Shown one piece after another: positions 63,301 through 64,000 of a DNA stretch of 64,000 bases (position 1 is the stretch's first letter; each line of letters starts with the position of its first letter). The DNA is from Lottia gigantea (Eukaryota; Mollusca; Gastropoda; Lottiidae). The notes beneath the pieces are model-generated. The model was not told the DNA's origin, searched no databases, and worked only from the letters and a program-made list of their open reading frames with translations. The stretch lies in the NCBI RefSeq assembly GCF_000327385.1, contig NW_008708003.1, positions 81,288 through 145,287 of the forward strand, given 5' to 3'. A program made the position numbers and the translations under genes.

Positions 63301-64000
63301 TGCGTAAAAAATTAACTGCAGAATTTTCTAAGTAAAAACTTTCAAATAAGTTATTCAACACGTCTATAGATTATGGTGTATAGTTTTTATGAGCTTCATC
63401 AGCTAATTAGACAACTATACTGGTTTAATCTTTCGTAAATTCTATGATTAAGATAAAACAAAAGATTTTCTGTTTTAGACACTACTACACTCTATACTGG
63501 ATCAACCTTGACTACAGAGATAAGTTCCACACCAACTACAACAGGTAATAATCAACTCAGCATAGTTTGAGATAAAAAACAAGTGGATGCTGCTGTCTAT
63601 GTCAAATTGTGCTCTTTGTACAATGAACAATGTTGCCCATCTTCATTAGCTCAATAGGGAGCAGAAACGAAGGATGCTAATCCCTTTTTTATGAAATTCT
63701 TTAATTATCCTTAGAAACACCAGAAATTTCAAAATCACTATCTTGTGATTAAGGCCATTTTTTAAAACCAGCTATCCTCTTGAGAATTTTAATTCAAAAC
63801 ATGCGTTAGCAACAGGACAGGTCATTTTACCTATTAGTATTTGTGCATTTGATAATTTTTCACATTTTTCATTCTGTTTTTGATTTACAGTTACTTGCAG
63901 ACCTAGTGAGACATTCACTTCCTGTGCGTATAAATGTGACGACATGTGTCAGATGAATTCTGCTCTAGAATCGTGTCAACCAACAGATTGTGTATCTGGT
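33990..64000 (+). CDS. Giant secreted mucin/hemocytin-like protein: sushi, EGF, VWD-C8-TIL, WxxW, F5/8C (3' end beyond window)
   Basis: Forty-three exons with GT-AG borders join without a stop into about 3,870 residues; every junction phase agrees. Order: signal peptide [20 protein letters not shown]; sushi; EGF; sushi; three VWD-C8-TIL blocks (residues ~208-1394); five WxxW domains with Thr/Pro linkers (~1395-2190); five F5/8 type C domains (~2191-3280); five more WxxW domains (~3290-3814); Thr linker; a new Cys-rich TIL-like module at the edge. VWD-C8-TIL blocks drive disulfide assembly in gel-forming mucins and VWF; F5/8C plus D domains occur in insect hemocytin/hemolectin; WxxW domains occur in vertebrate MUC2/MUC5. 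The protein is certainly extracellular. A mucus, adhesive or clotting role is inferred. No long PTS tract, cystine knot or membrane anchor is seen, but the C-terminus is missing. Exon coordinates are given in the module entries. Confidence 0.9.
36706..39502 (+). CDS. Module 2: VWD1-C8-TIL1 (exons 8-11)
   Basis: Exon 8 (36706-37242) carries a whole VWD domain: [20 protein letters not shown] at the start and [16 protein letters not shown] near the end. That CGLC is the vicinal-cysteine motif linked to interchain disulfide formation in VWF and gel-forming mucins. Exons 9 (38533-38660) and 10 (38962-39115) are the C8 domain, split by a phase 0 intron. Exon 11 (39271-39502) is the TIL domain ([18 protein letters not shown] ... 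[10 protein letters not shown]) and the start of its VWC-like extension. Confidence 0.88.
37640..37800. repeat. Intronic tandem repeat, ~50-60-bp unit
   Basis: Two to three copies of AGCCCAAAGTTTAAATAGTC followed by AATGAAGTCATAGTTGTAG, in the long intron between exons 8 and 9. Confidence 0.65.
39889..44035 (+). CDS. Module 3: VWD2-C8-TIL2 (exons 12-15)
   Basis: Exons 39889-40234 and 41111-41417 make the VWD domain ([20 protein letters not shown] ... [15 protein letters not shown]) and the first part of C8; the intron between them is phase 0. Exon 42512-42682 completes C8 ([17 protein letters not shown]). Exon 43798-44035 is the TIL domain ([18 protein letters not shown] ... [10 protein letters not shown]). 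The first cysteine of the CGLC pair is replaced by Gly here. Introns carry an hAT-like element, a nested Harbinger element and a pearl-like element. Confidence 0.88.
40322..40483. mobile_element. Small hAT-like MITE
   Basis: Ends CAGGGTTCGCACAG and CTGTATGAACCCTG are an imperfect inverted repeat of hAT type. Inside, TCCTTGAAAAGTCCTTGAAT plus TTCAAAGCCCAGAG is repeated two to three times. A clear 8-bp target duplication was not found (only GTTCA at both sides), so the copy is probably old. Confidence 0.55.
41752..42345. mobile_element. Inverted-repeat element split by the Harbinger insertion
   Basis: CAAGACAATATTATGGAATA at about 41770 faces its near reverse complement (TATTCCTTAATATTGTCTTG) at about 42299. 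The two arms flank the Harbinger copy, which thus sits in the loop of an older palindromic element. Confidence 0.55.
41834..42296 (+). mobile_element. PIF/Harbinger non-autonomous element with MADF remnant
   Basis: 463 bases flanked by TTA target duplications (41831-41833 and 42297-42299), as PIF/Harbinger elements make. Terminal inverted repeats about 35 bases: left GGCTAAGATTCTATATACGC, right (reverse complement) AGCTAAGATTCCATATACGC. An open frame (42055-42294) reads [20 protein letters not shown] with a following WSSIARVI, the N-terminal half of a MADF domain, the DNA-binding partner encoded by Harbinger elements. The transposase gene is absent. Lies in a mucin-like gene intron, sense to it. 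Confidence 0.8.
42694..43560. mobile_element. Pearl-like element, copy 3
   Basis: Head TATTCGCCCACATGAAG with GGGCGTATATTG, a TCCGTCGGTCCATCCGTCC stretch, about four ~160-bp core units (CACTCTAGAAGGCACAATTC...), end GTGGGCGTATATTACC then GGCAAGCTATCTTT. Core differs from copies 1, 2 and 5 but matches copy 4. Begins about 12 bases after the donor of exon 14. Confidence 0.75.
44380..44700 (+). CDS. Module 4: TIL3 (exon 16)
   Basis: One exon with a second consecutive TIL-type domain: [38 protein letters not shown], then [16 protein letters not shown], ending before a conserved Cys-Trp type boundary (DCNE). The 5' part ([10 protein letters not shown]) completes the VWC-like tail begun in exon 15. 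Two TIL units in a row between VWD2-C8 and VWD3 parallels the extra TIL units of hemocytin- and SCO-spondin-type proteins. Confidence 0.8.
44738..45546. mobile_element. hAT-like non-autonomous element with perfect target duplication
   Basis: 809 bases beginning CAGTGGCGGAGCGG and ending CTCCGCCACTG, flanked on both sides by the 8-bp duplication TGTTCAAT (44730-44737, 45547-45554). CAGTGGCGGA is a typical hAT terminus. The interior contains several divergent blocks starting ATTCGGGC...GATTTC and a long palindrome around 45150-45237 (CGGGCACAGATTTCA facing TGAAATCTGTGCCCG). No transposase frame. Perfect duplication suggests a fairly recent insertion. Confidence 0.85.
45808..47987 (+). CDS. Module 5: VWD3-C8-TIL4 (exons 17-20)
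   Basis: Exon 17 (45808-46240) and the start of exon 18 (46567-46960) form VWD3 ([19 protein letters not shown] ... [15 protein letters not shown]); the rest of exon 18 is C8 ([18 protein letters not shown] ... [16 protein letters not shown]). Exons 19 (47452-47619) and 20 (47855-47987) encode a TIL-like module ([32 protein letters not shown]) and a VWC-like tail ([17 protein letters not shown]). CGLC is again reduced to GLC. Confidence 0.86.
47041..47375. repeat. Minisatellite, ~36-bp unit, in the intron before exon 19
   Basis: About nine copies of ATTTCATTTCATTAGCACAT followed by TAGCTAACAGACAT. The ATTTCATTTCATTAGCACA part is the same as the right half of the dispersed GGATGTAAAACTC repeat, a copy of which follows at 47421. 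Confidence 0.85.
48174..49171. mobile_element. Pearl-like element, copy 4, with a nested insertion
   Basis: Head TATACGCCCACATGAAATGG is interrupted after about 25 bases and resumes at about 48497 with ATGAAATGGGAGGCGTATAT; core units and end match copy 3 (GTGGGCGTATAATACC, GGCAAGCTATCT). The interrupting ~300 bases are described separately. Confidence 0.72.
48198..48496. mobile_element. Unclassified insertion inside pearl-like copy 4
   Basis: Flanked by a direct repeat of ATGAAATGG from the host element, which looks like a 9-10-bp target duplication. The interior has a near-perfect palindrome, GGTGGAAGGCAGTTAAGATTA facing TAATCTTAACTGCCTTCCACC (about 48303-48365). No coding content; class uncertain. 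Confidence 0.5.
49485..52817 (+). CDS. Module 6: WxxW domains 1-5 with Thr/Pro repeat linkers (exons 21-24)
   Basis: Exons 49485-49963, 50234-50677, 50964-51983 and 52374-52817, all with phase 1 starts and ends. Each WxxW domain has a Cys-Gly-Trp-x-x-Trp-Met/Ile opening (GWTTWMN, MWTDWMN, GWSVWIN, GWTDWMN), a central Cys-Arg/Lys strand and a closing Cys-x-Asp-Tyr-x-(Ile/Val)-x-Phe-x-Cys. Exon 23 carries two domains joined by a repeat linker. The first domain (exon 21) has FTPYM in place of the W-x-x-W. Before each domain lies a Thr/Pro/Ser linker of short repeats ([28 protein letters not shown]), suitable for O-glycosylation. In vertebrate MUC2/MUC5 these domains mediate non-covalent gel contacts. 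Confidence 0.88.
50244..50345 (+). repeat. Coding tandem repeat, 27-bp unit (exon 22)
   Basis: Three copies of a nine-residue unit TPGKQGPTS plus a diverged fourth (TPTDQRPNS). Confidence 0.85.
51391..51615 (+). repeat. Coding tandem repeat, 36-bp unit (exon 23)
   Basis: Six to seven copies of a twelve-residue unit [12 protein letters not shown], the middle ones nearly identical at DNA level, so probably variable in copy number. Confidence 0.9.
52388..52520 (+). repeat. Coding tandem repeat, ~21-24-bp unit (exon 24)
   Basis: Seven copies of TTPYTGS-type units (PYTGSTT). The GSTTPYTGS motif resembles the PYTGSSTT linker in exon 31. Confidence 0.85.
53016..53042 (+). CDS. Micro-exon 25 (9 residues)
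   Basis: A 27-base phase 1-1 exon (TTCCAG|TGACAAGACCCCG to AATACTG|GTAAAT) coding VTRPRYNNT between the last WxxW of the first series and the first F5/8C domain. It keeps frame whether included or skipped, so it may be alternatively spliced. Based on splice consensus only. Confidence 0.55.
53090..53322. mobile_element. TA-flanked MITE with ~37-bp inverted repeats
   Basis: Left GGCCATACAAAATAAATAGT... and right (reverse complement) GGCTATACAAAATAAATAGT, continuing to a shared TTTTACAGGCC. TA borders both outer ends, as with Tc1/mariner-type targets. Lies in the intron after micro-exon 25. Confidence 0.7.
53659..55246 (+). CDS. Module 7: F5/8 type C (discoidin) domains 1 and 2 (exons 26-29)
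   Basis: Exons 53659-53791 + 54002-54390 and 54561-54702 + 54876-55246. Each domain begins C-N-L-P-M-G and ends L-L/V-L-G-C, with the family markers [36 protein letters not shown] in the first and [26 protein letters not shown] in the second. Each is coded by two exons with a phase 2 intron at the same place, just after the GxWxPR loop, inside a phase 1-1 frame. F5/8C domains bind phospholipid, glycans or collagen in other proteins. Confidence 0.92.
55503..57890 (+). CDS. Module 8: F5/8 type C domains 3 and 4 and the GKTP repeat linker (exons 30-33)
   Basis: Exons 55503-55656 + 55920-56386 and 56515-56665 + 56989-57890. Domain 3 opens [20 protein letters not shown] and ends FNILGC; domain 4 opens [13 protein letters not shown] and ends VNLIGC. 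Exon 31 then adds a Thr/Pro linker ([19 protein letters not shown]). Exon 33 adds about 190 residues of GKTP repeat, the longest low-complexity stretch in the protein. Donor of exon 33 (TTTAAAG|GTGATT) is weaker than the others but is the only in-phase choice seen. Confidence 0.9.
57346..57860 (+). repeat. Coding minisatellite, ~126-bp unit (exon 33)
   Basis: Four copies of a 41-43-residue unit, [20 protein letters not shown] followed by [17 protein letters not shown](TPV). Copies two to four are almost identical at DNA level, with one lacking the TP pair. The unit consists of two related halves, so it probably grew by stepwise duplication. Expect length polymorphism. Confidence 0.92.
58367..59352 (+). 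CDS. Module 9: F5/8 type C domain 5 and start of WxxW domain 6 (exons 34-35)
   Basis: Exons 58367-58517 and 58874-59352. Domain 5 opens [20 protein letters not shown], continues [20 protein letters not shown] and [10 protein letters not shown], and ends FDVYGC. The same phase 2 internal intron is kept. After a Thr/Ser linker ([16 protein letters not shown], very like [12 protein letters not shown] in exon 27) the exon carries [16 protein letters not shown], the opening of a sixth WxxW domain, which continues in exon 36 across a phase 1 intron. Confidence 0.9.
59654..60813 (+). CDS. Module 10: WxxW domains 6 (end), 7 and 8 (exons 36-37)
   Basis: Exon 36 (59654-60181) ends domain 6 ([13 protein letters not shown]) and holds all of domain 7; exon 37 (60487-60813) holds domain 8. 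Domains 7 and 8 are almost identical in protein and DNA ([10 protein letters not shown], [19 protein letters not shown], [20 protein letters not shown]), differing at a handful of bases over about 270. The first Trp is replaced (NKYSEW, NKNSEW). Linkers are short ([26 protein letters not shown]). Confidence 0.9.
60972..63544 (+). CDS. Module 11: WxxW domains 9 and 10 and Thr linker (exons 38-42)
   Basis: Exons 60972-61160, 62294-62422, 62620-62753, 63010-63208 and 63479-63544. Domain 9 ([20 protein letters not shown]) is split by an intron holding a pearl-like element. Domain 10 ([20 protein letters not shown]) is split by a phase 0 intron, the only such split among the WxxW domains. Exon 42 is a 22-residue Thr-rich linker ([20 protein letters not shown]). 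Confidence 0.85.
61285..62118. mobile_element. Pearl-like element, copy 5
   Basis: Head TATACGCCCACATTAA, four core units of ~160 bp (TTGATAAGATCTCAGACAAG ... CATGATCATTGGAA), end GCCAGTGGGCATATGTTACC, GCAAGCTATCTT. The core sequence is different from copies 3 and 4 and the CCGT stretch is missing. Inside the intron that splits WxxW domain 9. Confidence 0.7.
62528..62612 (+). repeat. Two adjacent copies of the dispersed GGATGTAAAACTC repeat
   Basis: AGGATGTACAACTCTATTTG at 62528 and AGATGTAAAACTTGATTTCA at 62580, 52 bases apart, which gives the likely unit length. The second runs straight into the acceptor of exon 40. Confidence 0.7.
63891..64000 (+). CDS. Module 12: start of a Cys-rich TIL-like module (exon 43, runs off the edge)
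   Basis: After TTTACAG, the frame reads [20 protein letters not shown] then CQPTDCVSG up to the last base. The Cys spacing resembles the opening of a TIL domain, which would precede a fourth VWD or a C-terminal module beyond the window. Confidence 0.7.

Overview
The window looks like about 64 kb of an AT-rich animal nuclear genome with spliced genes, most likely a mollusc. The grounds are spliced metazoan genes with clean GT-AG junctions, and several copies of interspersed elements built like the bivalve/gastropod 'pearl' (Helentron-associated) repeats: shared ends TATACGCCCAC...GTGGGCGTATA, a (CCGT)n stretch and a core of about 160-bp tandem units. The species cannot be named from sequence alone. 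There is one assembly gap (88 Ns, 24840-24927).

Layout. (1) 1-3.3 kb, minus strand: the first coding exon of a GPR158/GPR179-like orphan class C GPCR (signal peptide plus Cache ectodomain); the rest lies off the left edge. (2) 7.7-12.2 kb, minus: eight exons of a FAM117/GLCCI1-family gene, ending in a short diverged C-terminal exon; the first coding exon was not found. (3) 13.7-17.4 kb, minus: a complete ribosomal protein L27 gene (136 residues) with a non-coding first exon carrying a 5'TOP-like start. (4) 17.46-26.99 kb, plus: a homeobox-type ceramide synthase sharing a short head-to-head promoter with RPL27; one internal exon of the catalytic TLC domain is absent and probably lies in the assembly gap. 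(5) 27-33.8 kb: 3' flank and repeats, no gene seen. (6) 33.99-64.0 kb, plus: at least 43 exons of one giant secreted protein, open at the right edge.

The giant gene is the main content. All 43 exons join in one open frame of about 3,870 residues: signal peptide, sushi, EGF, sushi, three VWD-C8-TIL blocks, five WxxW (mucin Cys-type) domains with short Thr/Pro repeat linkers, five F5/8 type C (discoidin) domains, five more WxxW domains, then a new TIL-like cysteine module at the edge. It combines the D-domain assembly region of gel-forming mucins/VWF, the discoidin domains of arthropod hemocytin/hemolectin and an unusually long series of WxxW domains. A secreted mucus, adhesive or clotting protein is the natural inference; tissue and function are not visible here.

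Mobile elements are abundant, mostly small non-autonomous DNA elements: a PIF/Harbinger copy with a remnant MADF ORF, an hAT-like copy with a perfect 8-bp target duplication, TTAA-flanked and TA-flanked MITEs, and five pearl-like copies. A short sequence with core GGATGTAAAACTC recurs about fourteen times, always sense to the host gene and often about 30-45 bases before a 3' splice site.
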